Part shown: positions 28,339-39,937 of the stretch, one piece after another | Layout of the letters: every line of letters starts with the position of its first letter | Numbering within the stretch: the first letter of the stretch is position 1 | NCBI RefSeq assembly: GCF_963678635.1 | Contig: NC_087070.1 | Coordinates: 15,875,840-15,939,839, forward strand | Reading direction: 5' to 3' | Length of the DNA stretch: 64,000 bases | Origin: Symsagittifera roscoffensis | Taxonomy: Eukaryota; Xenacoelomorpha; Acoela; Convolutidae | Made by a program: the position numbers and the translations under genes | The notes under the pieces: generated by a model | The model's input: only the letters and a program-made list of their open reading frames with translations | What the model was told of the DNA's origin: nothing | The model's database searches: none

Positions 28339-28891
28339 GAAAAATGCGACGAGGAATACGGCTCGACCTTGGTGGGTGGCCCTAGAGACGATGAAGGAAT
28401 TGGAGGACTGTCTGAAGAAGTTGGATCAAAGGGTGTCCCGCAAGCGTCGCAATTGGGCTACTCAACAGAAAGCCGAAGTCAACAAGTTGGAACTGGGAAG
28501 TCAGCTAAAGCGAACTTGGCAGAGCCTGTTGCGGGATTATTTTGAGGAGGAGATGAGAAAACCTTCATCAGCATTGCCTCTGATGGCGAATCCCTTCGTC
28601 AGAACCGCGGGACATTTGATGTTCGCGTGGAGCCTAGTGGGAATAGAGTTGGAGGTCTTGACTTCATGTGACAAATTGAAGTTGGGCAATAAAAACCTGG
28701 AAGTCTATCAGATGCTAGTACAACACGTCGCGAGGGACAACTCCGGTCTGAGCCTGGCGAGAAGGAAAGATGCCACTTGTTTCTTGAGGTGGATAATGTC
28801 AGTAATGACCAATTGCACCGTCCAAGCGTGTCATCAGAAGGCCTTGGGGGCAGCAAAACCATGGAGAGGAGAGTCTCCACCGTCATACTGA
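28148..28891 (+). pseudogene. Cassette block 6 (plus copy): conserved helical protein of unknown function
   Basis: The 247-residue frame overlaps the previous one. The conserved core runs from about residue 115: WQSLLRDYFEEEMR, then ANPFVRTAGHLMFAW and LARRKDATCFLRWIMSV. It corresponds to YFEEEMRITPK, LQLRFAVWCMIG and CAKRRDALYFIRFMIEQ in the minus copy (57580-56882) and in units X and Y. No family recognised. Confidence 0.7.
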
Positions 28892-29569
28892 ACGTGTACC
28901 AGAGTACGGGACTTGAGAAGGAGGATGACTCGAGGCAATCCCTAGAGAACCATGGAAAACTGGATGAGATACGAAGATTCCACAACAAGAAATTTGAAGA
29001 GGGGCATGATGTGCATCGCAACTTAGCCTTAGCTGAGGGTTACGCGAGACCCAATAAAAAGGGAGAGTATCAATACGTGTCTGGAGTGATGGGAATAGCG
29101 TATAATCCTTTCTTGAATTCAGAAGCCGCGAGCGCTTACAGGAATCATGAGGTGGCGGAGCTTTTGAAATTTTGGACGGAGAAGATAATCGTGATTGAAC
29201 CAACGGAAAGGGAGAAACCGAGCCTGGGCCTGCTACTTGAGGCGACGCCAAAGGTGATAAGCGTGGCGCGCTCGAGCAAAAGAGTAGAATTGGGAATGGG
29301 AAACGGAAATGGCATGATGACTACGAATTTGGAAATGGTTTGGAAATTGCTGAGACCTTCCTGGTGTCCCCATCCTCATGCGACATGCGAGCTTGATTGA
29401 AGAAGTCACGGAACGAGTAAGGCTAACACCGACAAAAGATGAGGATCTGGGAACGTTGGACGTGATACACAAATTAATCCTACCACAGAGTAAACAGTCG
29501 GGCGGAAAAACGAGTAAGCTGCGATCAGTAAAGAAGTTGAAACCTGGTAGCTGTCTTGACTTGAAGTGA
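28777..29569 (+). pseudogene. Cassette block 7 (plus copy): conserved protein with SYVSG/AYNPF core
   Basis: Frame 28777-29400, extended by 29378-29569 in the next frame. Conserved points shared with 56860-56330, 48973-48443 and 40974-40444 are DEIRRF.NK, YQYVSGVMGIAYNPF, a helix ending in LLKFW, KPSLGLLLE, VELGMG and LRPSWCPHP. The order and spacing are well kept, with a few indels. The first 45 codons overlap block 6 and have no counterpart, so the real frame probably enters near 28900. Function unknown. Confidence 0.7.
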
Positions 29570-29680
29570 GGAGGCGGAGGGCACACCTGTGATGGACGAT
29601 CATGTGTCAGAATACAATCTTTTCAGGGAGAAGACCTAGTCACTTGGTTTGGTGATATAACAGAAAGGGAGACGAGCGAA

Positions 29681-30280
29681 GTGCAGATAATGGCTGAGTG
29701 TTATACGAACACCACGGTGAATATAGCAACGGCGCTGGGATTCTTCTCTAGAATGTGTAGTCTGCAATCACTGGAGATGCTGGAGTCTGAACACCATTTG
29801 GTGACGGCGTTGAGCGTAGAGTCGTGGCCAGGGGCGTTGCAAACCACCCAGAAACACATCAAAGGATGGGAGATTGGTCTAGAGGGGGAGATGGGATTCC
29901 CAGTGAGCGAAGCTTATGGCCTTCCTGTAAATGCAAAGTCTTTAGTAGGATCGGTAATGGCCAACGTGTGTGGCAGCCATTATCCATTGCACATGGCGAT
30001 GGTGGAGGTATCCAGCCAAAGGATACTAGTGGATAAGGCCTTCTCGGTACCCAAGTGCGTACGGCTGGCTCGAATGTCGCATCAGTCACACAGACTGTTG
30101 AGGAAGATCCTGGGAACGGTGCCGAATGCACAAAGAGATGACTTGAGTGAAATCTGGGGAGAAGAACTCTTGAGCTTAGGAGAAGGAAATATGAGCGATT
30201 TGAGAGACAGAATGCCATCGAGAAACCGATGGGTAACGTCCCAGCGCCGGAGGAGGATGATGCGGTGCACGAGAAGATGA
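29681..30280 (+). pseudogene. Cassette block 8 (plus copy): conserved protein of unknown function
   Basis: The 199-residue frame has a counterpart at 55979-55450 and 48191-47576. Conserved are GFFSRMCSLQSLE, WPGALQT, EAYGLP, LVGSVMANVC, YPLH.A.V.V and VDKAFSVPKCVRLARMS. The last 30 residues are in an arginine-rich tail that is probably out of frame, since block 9 takes over from 30229. About 110 bp (29570-29680) before it are in no good frame. Function unknown. Confidence 0.7.
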
Positions 30281-31137
30281 TGGAACTGGAGCCTTTGTTG
30301 GAAGCCTCGTGGGAACGCAATCTCCGAAGCATAGAAATTACACATGGGGAATGCCCATGCCACTGCTTGGCACAGACAGTGTGGTACCCGGAGCATACAA
30401 ACCTTTGTTTAGTGTGGGATGTAGAAGAAATTCGTTCAATCGGGTTACCCGATCATCAGCAGAAGGTGACCATCTTGGTAGTAAGCACGATGTTGGCGTT
30501 ACGATGGATCGAAGAAAATGTAACGAAGTACAGGGAGTCGAAGACACCTACGGCGGAATCGATACACGCTATAGATTACAGCAGGAGACTTGAGTTGTTT
30601 GAGACTGTATGCAAGGTATTTGCCATACCAATGGAAGTCAGGCACGTATGGAGCCGCATCAGGTTCTTTCCGTGGTTCCGAGCGACGTTAACATCTTGGT
30701 TGTACATAGCGACGAAGGATCACATGAAGAAATACCAGAAGGAATATCGACAGTTCCTGGCTGAGATAGGCCCGAAAGCCTTCAAGAGACCTCTGCTGAC
30801 CCATCGAAACGCGATCACGACAGGTTGTAAAAGAGTCGGTAGGGTGTCTAGAGATAATACCAAAGCAAGAGAGTCGATACTGGAGGAAGACTTGGCGAAG
30901 AACGTGAGCTTGAGCCTGCACAATTCCTTTTGCTTGAACAGGGAATTGAAAACGAAAGGTTTACCGAATCAGGCAGCGAGGTTGCAAGAGCAGAGGGAGT
31001 GGATGCAATCTTACGAACAATTGAGAGCATGGGAAGAAATTGTGATCAGTTCTGATGATGAGGAGGCGCTACTGAGACAGATCACGGTATCAAATTCATC
31101 AGGCCCTAGCACTTCGAAGGCTAGGAATACGAAGTGA
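30229..31137 (+). pseudogene. Cassette block 9 (plus copy): C-terminal conserved protein, basic
   Basis: The 302-residue frame is the last block. It starts inside block 8. Conserved with 55440-54683 are EVEPLLEAS, ECPCHCLAQTVWYP (Cys-His-Cys cluster also FPCHCLLQTWWYPG), LCLVWD, LALRWI, LELFETVCK, IPMEVR, FKRPLLTHRNAITT and SLHNSFCLNREL. It ends with a low-complexity acidic and serine-rich tail, which is the natural end of the cassette in both copies. Function unknown; the CHC cluster could bind metal. Confidence 0.72.
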
Positions 31138-31556
31138 GCAGGGAGCCCAATGAGGGTTTCTTGAGTCTTGAGAGGGAAAAGAACGGGCTCGAGTGTGAAC
31201 TCGGATAAAAATCGAGGTCACGGAAAATTTTTTTTAACGAGACAAAGTATTGTTATTAATATGCTATAGTTATTGTATAAATCAAAATGTTGCATGACAA
31301 TTTCCTAATTGGATGGGACAAAAAAAATTTAAACCATAAGCTTCAAAAGCGGATATTTAAGGTGCAGGTATATAAAAATTTTGATTGCTGTTCAGCGATA
31401 GTGTGACAATTTTATATAGTGGTGAATTTTGGGATGTAGATAAACTTAAGTCTGCTGCAAACTTCTGTAAATGACCACTGGCACTGTATCTTGAGCAACA
31501 CTCGGTATTCTGGGGACTCACTGGCAGGCGGCAACACGCGATGAGGACATCGATCT
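31138..31556. other. 3' flank of the plus cassette, non-coding
   Basis: It contains several cttgag and ctcgag words at its start, then AT-rich sequence. No terminal repeat matching 17.6 kb or 22.1 kb is seen, and no gene. Confidence 0.5.
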
Positions 31557-32151
31557 TGAGTCCGGGCATTATGTGCCAGTCGGTCATATTTGGAAGTTTG
31601 ACCTTGAGAAATATGGATTACGTAATCTTGGGAGAAAATTGAATTTTTCAAAAATTGGAATTGAGCCTGTCATGCTCAATTTTCTCGCGGAAACTAAAAA
31701 TCTCAAATATAGAAGATCAGAACATCCGATTAACAATCGCGGGAAACTACTTGAAAAAAGCAGCGGGAAATTGCCATTCGCAATTTCCGGATACAAAATA
31801 AACGCGAGCAGAGCCGTCTTATCCTGAAATAGGAGAAGAAACGATTGCAAAAGAAGGATATCATTATTCGAGCTGAACTAGAGTGAACCCTCAGTGGAAA
31901 AGCAGACAGCTGGGGCGTCCCAATGGTTCAGACAAAAACTCCAATTCTAGAGTCAAAACTTATTTCCCTTATTAAAACTAATTAGTATTAAACTTCTCAA
32001 GTTATCATACTTAATTCTCGAGTTGCTCATTAATTTAGTTACCTCTAATTCTCGAGTGTGCTGACAGGTGAGTTCTCAATTTAGTTTTCTTGAGTATGTT
32101 TTAGGGCCTATTCTTCTTAAGCCTCATATGTGACCGAAGTAGGCGACTGTT
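31557..32151. repeat. Left arm of a large inverted repeat
   Basis: This segment is the reverse complement of 34985-34450 and then of 34131-34084, with few mismatches. The right arm has about 320 extra bases. It contains an 84-codon frame (31573-31827, start MPVGHIWKFDLEK) that is also open in the right arm (34980-34726) and partly present at the X/Y and Y/Z unit junctions. This frame may be a remnant of a real coding segment, but no family is recognised. Repeated ttctcgag words occur near 32010-32060. Confidence 0.85.
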
Positions 32152-32690
32152 ACAATTGTCATAACTCAGCGCATTAAAATCACCCGTCATGATAATTTTC
32201 GATTTATTAGGTAAAAATCTGATGCTTATTTTCAGGGAATTCATAGTTGCTTGGAATGAATTTGGGTTTGCATAAACGTTGATAACAAACCAATCAAGTC
32301 TGACAAATTTTAACAATTGAAAACCTGTACTTGAAGCAATTCTTTTTGCAGGACTCAAATTTGATGACCATAACGTTAAGAAACCACCAGAATTATTTGA
32401 GCCCGGTATGAAATCGAATAAGACATTATATTTATCCCGTAAACTCAAATGGATATGTGTAAGTTTTGATATTTTTGCTTACTGAATGCACAAAATTGAA
32501 CTGGGCGTTTTTTTTAATACTTGGTATTTTTTAATAAGTGAATGTAATTTAGCTGGATTTCCTATGCTAAAAATATTAACGGAAAAAATATCTGGTTTTT
32601 CGCACATAGAAATTTGCTAAAACTTCCCTCCAACCATGTCTTCTTCGTAATTTTTAGATTTCATTTTAGGCCCTTTCTTCCGTGTTAAAA
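32140..32690 (-). mobile_element. Inverted LINE fragment (end of ORF1 and start of ORF2)
   Basis: On the minus strand it reads from the ORF1 tail through the ORF2 start (MCEKPD region near 32610) to the MGDFNAL motif. It has endonuclease residues such as SNNSGGFLTLWS in the frame 32448-32101. It matches copies 1 and 2 closely, with a few stops, and ends abruptly at the inner edge of the inverted repeat. It is joined on its other side to two units of the 15-bp array. Confidence 0.85.
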
Positions 32691-32880
32691 CTGACTGCCC
32701 GTCCCAAGACTGCCTGTCCAAAGACTGGCCAAAATTCAAATCACCAACCCCCTTGTATTTATCTCTTTTAATATTTTGATGCAAGTTGAAACCCAACTTG
32801 TACTAGGTGTCTTGTGATCACCTGTTTGTCCAAAACCGATTAAAACTTTCTTCACCAAAAACGTCAAAAATTCAACAGAG
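32691..32880 (-). repeat. Inverted copy of the minisatellite flank with two 15-bp units
   Basis: The reverse complement of 16535-16690, together with about two diverged 15-bp units (32697-32728). The array at 16750 and this site must share an origin. Here the array either never expanded or has collapsed. Confidence 0.85.
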
Positions 32881-34083
32881 AAAAGAAAAAAATATATTTA
32901 TATCGATAAAAGCAAAAAAAAATGTACCCACCTAAAATTCAAATGTGACTTGTGTCAACCCTTTATCTGAACAACAACAAAAAAATGTCTGGTACCTGAT
33001 TGCCACGCGTTCTCCTCCCCCTTGCTAGCGATCTTATGGGGTATCACAAAAACTGTCTATGTCCGTTCCCCCCTCCCGATCCGACCAGGATACCTACCTT
33101 AATTCGATGTTAAATTTGGATATCTGCTTCTTATAACCGACGCGTGTGAAAATCTAATGTAACTAAATCGATGATGCCGATCAATTAGTTACTCTAATGT
33201 GTCCCCCCTTTTTACACTTTGCAACCACCAACCTCTAACCTAACCAGCCCCCCTTCTAACCTCCCCCCTCCTTAGCCCCCCTCTTAAGCCGAAAATTCCC
33301 TTGAGCGCCGGGTGCTAAGCCTCTCGAGAGAAAACCGTAGACCTGTTTCCAGGCCTGCTTGAGTAAAAACTTCCTCAAAACAGTGGGGTTCCGCTTATCT
33401 AATTTTACACTTATCTCCTATAATGTAATGTGGATTTTAACGATACCCGTTTGACCAACTTGAGAGCACCCCCGTCCTCTCTTGTTGCTCTGATTCCGTG
33501 CTGGTTGTTTCCTTGACTTGTTCTGCCCCTGATCACCAGCACCTCTTTCCCACTTGGCTGGTCGCCTGTTCCAGTCAAGTCTCCTAATGGTCCAGCTAAG
33601 TTGCAAGCTATCTGAAAACCCTTCACAACGCCCCACACTCGGGCACTTTTTCAGATTGTTGAAATGATCGAAACGATCGGTCTCATAAAAAAACAGTATG
33701 GGTATACTAATTAATTAATATAAAGGTTTCATCCAACTAATTTGGTGTCAAAGTCACTGTCATTTTTTGTTTTATAGTTTTTGTTACTTTTTCTCTTCTT
33801 TTTCGGTTTTTGTTTCGCTTTTTGTCTTTTGCTTGTTTTTTTGTCCCCCCTAGTTACCCCCTTTACTCGGTTAGCTGAGCCTCGTTCGGAGAGCGTACCA
33901 GGAAAATTTCTCGAGTTTTCTTAAAAAGCTATCACGGTACAACTGGAAGGTTTGTACGTTCCCGCTGAACCGTACCACCGGTACTCTAGAATGGGCATGT
34001 AGCCCGGAGCTGCGTCAAGTGGGTTCGACTCCGTAGTCATGATGTCTTGAAAACACCCAGGAGCGCCATAAAAACACTATGTA
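32881..34083. other. Spacer between inverted repeat arms, no recognised gene
   Basis: C-rich patches (cccccctt) and two overlapping minus-strand frames at 33411-33638 without recognised motif. Near 34017 the word gtgggttcgactccg matches a Pol III B-box, but no matching A-box or cloverleaf was found. Nothing else is supported. Confidence 0.45.
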
Positions 34084-34985
34084 ACAGTCGCCTACTTCGG
34101 TCACATATGAGGCTTAAGAAGAATAGGCCCTATAACCATTGGCTCAAGAGTCAGGGACACTATCTCTCGTGTTTTTCTACCTCAAAACGGTCGGAGCCAA
34201 TTCGGTTCGCTTGCGACATGAGACTAAAAACCCGTTACAGCTTAAAGGCCACTACCAAAATACCCCCCCCTCCCCACTCTAGGAAATAAAAACGTCCCCA
34301 TACTTAGGTCTCAAAATACCCAAAATACACGAACGCCGTTAAAAACAGGGTCGGAATAATCAGCACAGTTACTTTTTATTAGACAGTGGAACTTTGATCC
34401 GTTTCAGATGGATCAACCTAAAACTCTCCTTATCTCAACATAACCATCATAAAACACACTCAAGAAAACTAAATTGAGAACTCACATGTCAGCACACTCG
34501 AGAATTAGAGGTAACTAAATTAATGAGCAACTCGAGAATTAAGTATGATAACTTGAGAAGTTTAATACTTATTAGTTTTAATAAGGGAAATAAGTTTTGA
34601 CTGTAGAATTGGAGTTTTTGTCTGAACCATTGGGACACCCCAGCTGTCTGCTTTTCCACTGAGGGTTCACTCTAGTTCAGCTCGAATAATGATATCCTTC
34701 TTCTGCAATCGTTTCTTCTCCTATTTCAGGTTAAGACGGCTCTACTCGCGTTTATTTTGTATCCGGAAACTGCGAATGGCAATTTTCCGCTGCTTTTTTC
34801 AAGTAGTTTCCCGCGATTGTTAATCGGATGTTCTGATCTTCTATTTTTGAGATTTTCAGTTTTCGCGAGAAAGTTGAGCATGACAGGCTCCATTCGAAAT
34901 TTTGAAAAATTAAATTTTCTCCCAAGATTACCTAATCCATATTGCTCAAGGTCAAACTTCCAAATATGACCGACTGGCACAATAT
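34084..34985. repeat. Right arm of the large inverted repeat
   Basis: The reverse complement of 31557-32151 in two pieces (34084-34131 and about 34450-34985), with 34132-34449 present only here. The inserted part shares words (cagggtcgg, actttttatta, gatggatcaacct) with the non-coding tails near 38945-39035, 45700-45785 and 53690-53775. It may therefore derive from the 3' region of the minus-strand element family. Confidence 0.8.
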
Positions 34986-37790
34986 TGACAGTTCTTCATT
35001 ACTTAAGTTAAATGATGCACGTATCAAACGATTTACCCAACTCAAAGAACAAATTCTTGATTGTTTTGGTTTTGTTGATTTCGCACTCAAGAATGATTTT
35101 TGTGATTATACACATTATAACAAACGACATAAACTTTTGCGTGAATAGACTATGTTTTTATGAAATTCGAAACAGAGTATGACTCTATGCAAAGCACTCA
35201 AATATCAATTTTTGATCATTTGCTCTTACACGTTTTTGTTAATCCATCTAACTTGTATCAGCGCGTCCCTAGTTACTGGATATTAAATGAAAAATTTTGA
35301 AAAACAACGCCAGCGTAATTCGTGAAGATCTAAAAAACTTTTTTGAAAATGATTCACCAAGTAGTTACGAAAACTGTAAGCATAATTTTCGTGACCTTCT
35401 GAGGTTTATTCAAGATAACAAAAAGCGTGTAGATCAGAAAGAACTTTATATATTGAAGTAAACGTTTTCAGAGATTGCATTCACAGCGGAAAAGCTCCGA
35501 ACCCTAGTTTGATTGAAGAATATCATTTGGTGCTGGAACATCTTCAAAAAGTTTCCAAGAAAAAAGATTTTTCAGATTATCAAAAAATTCAGAAAACTCT
35601 TAGCTATATTTTTGAGGGTGTGCCCAAATTTTGTAGTCTTTGGACCTCAAAGAACACAATTAACTCAACCAAGCGAATTCAAGTGGATCAGAACGTTTAG
35701 CATACGGATGAGGATATTCTTAATCAATTTCGAAAGTATTTTTCAAATATTTTTTCAAATAGTTCTACAACAGACTCCGATCGACTACTAATGACATTTT
35801 TATCAAAAAACAAACTCAAAAATAATGAAAATGATGTCTATAATTACTTTACAGAAGATGAAATTCACTTGGCTATAAGCAAGTTGAATTTTGTAAAGCT
35901 CGCCTGGACCAGAAGGCCTTACATCTCGGCTATATAAGACTTTCACGGATGAGTTTTGTTCAATTTTAACCAAAGTTTTTAATCATTTTGTTCATGATGG
36001 AAAACTTCCAAACAGTTTTTATTTAGCAATAATCAAACTGCTCCCGAAAGCTGAAAATGACATAGCAGTACAAGATTTTCGCCCCATCAATCTCATGAAT
36101 ACCGACGCGAAAATCTTTGCCCATGTAGTCTGTAATAGAATTAAAAAAGACCTTTGCAAATTTGTAAAAAACAATCAGCACGCGTATTTGCCTGTTTCAT
36201 ATGCAGACGACATAACTTGCCTTATCAAAATCCGATGTATTGACAGGTTGTTTCGCTTAATCGATACATTTTGCAAACAAACTCAAATGATGATTAACAT
36301 AAGTAAAAGTGAAAGGCTTTCCATACCTGATTTTTCACCCTAAAACAGTCAAGGAAACAAAAATACTTGGTGTCTGGTTTTACACTTCCCAAAAAGTTGA
36401 AAATATTGAACTACTGAGTTCTCAAACTCAAAACCATTGCGGGTTAACTTCACTAAGTAAATCTTTGAGGGCCAACTCATTAACACTGTCAGTTTATGTT
36501 CTCCCTAAATTTTTTCATTTGGCTCGTCATACTACAGTTAACTTGGATACTGTTAGTAAACGCCAAGAGATATTAAATACAGAATTTAAAAAATCAAGCA
36601 GGCTCGACACACGGAAAAAAGTTTTATATCACCCCATCTTAGATGGTGGGGTAGGCTTACCATGCCTACAAATTAATCTTTTTAGTCTGAAAATTATCGA
36701 TGTCTTTGCTTCCGATATGTCAGATCAAAATAATTTGTTACCAACAGAATTTATTTTCCCGAAAGAATTCAAAAGTTTGTTGAGAAATACGAACATCTCT
36801 TTGGAAATAATTTCGAGTAGTGCAATAGTTTCAAACATTACCATTAGCCGTTTAATTATAACAATAAAGACAAAATCTTGAGATTGTTAAATAATTCTGC
36901 TTACAAAATTGTACTTTTCATCGAGCTGCATTTTCCCGCTTGTGTTTTGCTGCAAACAATTTCCTCTGTTCAGAAGAAGAATTGATTAAATTTACAAGAA
37001 AAGTTTGGAAAAGTTCAACGCTTGATGTATGGGAAAAAAATTTCTTTATATATTTAGTACGCTCTTTTTAAAGATCGAGAAAAGCGGTGGTTTTTATTTC
37101 TTGAGAATGCCCCCGAATGTTCTATTGTAATTTAGAATGCGAAACATTCGAACACATAATTTTCAGTTGTCCCTCGCTACAACCTTCAAGAAACATATTA
37201 CAGATTAGCAATTGGCATGACGTTTTTGTATCAACCAACATTGCAAGGCCTAAGTATGTTGTTGCGGTTATTCGTGGTGCATATTCAAAATAATCGACGT
37301 CATGGAAAATCAACTTGCAAACATTGGTGTCATGGGAAGTATGGAAGATAAGAAATACAAATTACTCCTTCTGATAAAAACTACAAGGAAATATTAGACT
37401 TCAGCAACAAACCAGGATACCCGGTATCCGGTAAAAGTAATATCAACCGAACAAAAACTGCTAAGAAGTAGAAGGTAGATATATAAAGCGTACCAGGATA
37501 CTCTGTATCCGGTACTAAAAAATGTATTTTAAGCACAAGTCACTGAAAGAATAAAAACAGTTTGCCGATCAGGACAGCCAGTATCCGTTTGGGGACAGAA
37601 ACAGTTCAGAAACTATCTAGACGAGTTCTCAACAATTTAGAAGGTGTTTCTTGTGTTAATAATTAGGCTACTAACTCGATAAATTGTTTTTGATAAATAT
37701 GATGTTATTTGATGTACATATTGATTATGAAACTCAAACTCAACTAAAAAAAATTAATTTAAATTTTCAAAAAAATTGCAGGAAAATGTT
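34981..37790 (+). pseudogene. Dead LINE in unit X
   Basis: It starts within the endonuclease region (word acagttcttcattacttaag) and covers ORF2 to the 3' UTR. It has many stops and frameshifts and a roughly 380-bp deletion joining the HAYLP block directly to SYADD at 36196, so RT motifs A and B are gone. The 3' UTR is longer than in copies 1 and 2 and has two further degenerate copies of the ggatac..gtatcc hairpin (about 37494, 37577). It is more diverged than copies 1 and 2. Confidence 0.9.
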
Positions 37791-38026
37791 GTTCATGATT
37801 ACCTAATTATTTTATGTAATTACAGTTATTTATAAATAATTGGTTTAAAATTTTTAGAGCCTGTTTAGACATGTTTCTCATTTTTCAGATCTTTGATCTT
37901 TTTGTAAATATTGTAAAAAATTTTAATCCTGATGATGCACAAAATGTGCGAAAACGTTTGAATTAACATTTTAAATTGCGTATATAAAAAAAACATAAAA
38001 AGGGGCCTTGTTGCTTCTTTTGTAAT

Positions 38027-38565
38027 TTCTAACGCGAAACATTCGAACATCTAATTTTTAGTTGTTTCTCGCTAAAACCTTCAAGAGACATATTACAGAT
38101 TAAAAATTGACGTGACGTTTTTGTTTCAACAAACGTTGCTAAAGTCAAGTAGGCTGTACGGTTATTCGTGGCACATACTCAAGATCATCAACGTCATGGA
38201 AAATCAATTTTCAAATTTTTGTGCTATGGGAAACATGGAAGATACGAAACAAAAATTGCTCCTTTTGATAACAATTATCCAGGATATGTTAGACTTCAGC
38301 AAAAATCCAGAATACCCGGTATCCGGTAAGTTTAACGTGAATCGAACACAAACTGAAGCTAAAATGTACAATTTAGATATTTCAAGTGTACCAGGAAACT
38401 ATAAAATGTTTTTAAAGCCCAAGTCAAAGACAACAAGATTTAATTGCGAAACCAGAATCTGGTCGAACAAAAACTGTTTAGGAGCAGCTCAGAGAATATC
38501 TAGACGAGCTACATGTTGATTATGAAACCCTAAACTAAGTAATCCTAATTTACAATTCTAAGAAC
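38027..38565 (+). pseudogene. Second, older LINE 3'-end fragment (unit X)
   Basis: Resembles the last 300 bp of ORF2 and the 3' UTR (ACNCTTCAAGA, gacgtgacgttttt, the ggtatccggta hairpin and a final ttgattatgaaac tail) but is clearly more diverged than the main copy. Equivalent fragments are at about 44782-45310 and 52795-53320. A 135-codon frame here (38112-38519) is probably accidental. Confidence 0.75.
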
Positions 38566-39937
38566 AAGTGCAAGTGCAGAGTATCGAGACTCGCAAACCC
38601 CAAGAGAATACAAAGTTCTGATTCACTGAAATCATGAAACTACCAAAAAGCACTGGTGGGAAATCAGTCACAAATAGAGGAGTGTAACATTCGGCCGGAA
38701 GTACATATCGACGGAAAATAAAGCTAGGTTCTAAAACGACTGGCTAGCGTCTAAACACAGCTCTACATGCTTTTCACCGTCTCTGCCAAAACCAGTTCTT
38801 TTGGTGGTTTTCCTATCATCGGGTCGACAAAACGTTACTGCTTTCCGGCTTCGACCAGAACGCTCAAATTAACCTAATTGTATGCAAAAATAGTGAGCTC
38901 ATGGCTGGGTATCAGTATCTCCAGACCACGGGGTCACTCCTAAAAACAGGGCTACCACTTTTTATTATATTACTGTTGTTTTTGTTCAGTAGATAAAAAT
39001 CATCATCTCCATCGAAGATGGATCAACCTTTTCCCCAACTCCTAGCTTCTCATTATCTGAAAACGAACTTCGTATTAATTAATTTCAACTCAGGACATTC
39101 CGGGAGGCTAAAAGTTTGTATAAAACAGTTCAAGTCTTAATCCCGAGACCCCTCCGGATTCTGGAATCCAGGGAAATAGCACTTCTATTTCTTTCCGTAA
39201 GGCTAGACTCGCCGTTCCAACACCCTTCCTTTTTCTCGGGTTCTACGTTGTAACGATTGTAGCAGCACAAGCGTCACAATTTGGAATGGTCCCTGACAAT
39301 CTCCAATTACATTTTCAATCTGTTGTCATTTTCTCGTAGTTGTTTTTACTGCGACTATTGCTGTTGTGTTTTCGCCGTTTTAGTGTGCGCGAAATAATAA
39401 AAGGTTACGTGTCGTTCATTTCTAAAAGGAAACTTTAAAAATTAGCATGTCACTTAAGACTAACCCTTCCCGGTTTAACCCATCGTTCAAATAACGTCGC
39501 TAATTCATTAAAATCATCAATCTTCCCAGTTCGATGTTCTTTTTTCTAATCGATAAAAATTCGATTGCGAAACTGCATTTTAGTACATTCTGGTCGAATG
39601 TCACATACTCCTCGGACAGCCCGGTCAATGTCCTCATTGAGTCTCCTAGTCTTCATCGAAATGGTACAGTGCCATCGAACAGAATTTACAAAATGCATAA
39701 AACACTTTACTTCGCCTCATATTAGCTCACTGCAGAATACAAATGGCATCAAACCACACTACTATAGCCTTCCAAATTCTTTAACTAATCTGCACTTTCG
39801 AGGATATGACTGAAGATAAAACATTTTTTTTAGACTTCCAACGTCCATGTCCCGATTTGAAGTTTTTTCTCCTAGGTTTAAAACTTCTAAATTCTTCTAA
39901 TTTTCTTTCTTTTTGCATCTTGTTCTTCGGCCATTTG
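38566..39937. other. Non-coding tail region (unit X), probably 3' region of the minus-strand element
   Basis: It lies directly downstream, on the minus strand, of cassette block 9. Only short frames are present. It contains 'ctcctaaaaacagggct', 'gatggatcaacctttt' and a C/T-rich part near 39130-39240. If the element has an LTR or UTR, it should be here, but no repeat partner is seen upstream of the cassette at 63.5-64 kb. Confidence 0.5.

Noticed and set aside
17640-31560. Direct LTR pair flanking the whole pol-cassette region
   Set aside because: The two flanks were compared by eye and show no similarity.
33990-34045. Possible tRNA near a perfect B-box word (ggttcgactcc)
   Set aside because: No A-box at the right distance and no cloverleaf could be formed.
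38112-38519. 135-residue frame in units X and Y
   Set aside because: It lies in a decayed LINE 3' fragment and is broken by a stop in unit Z.
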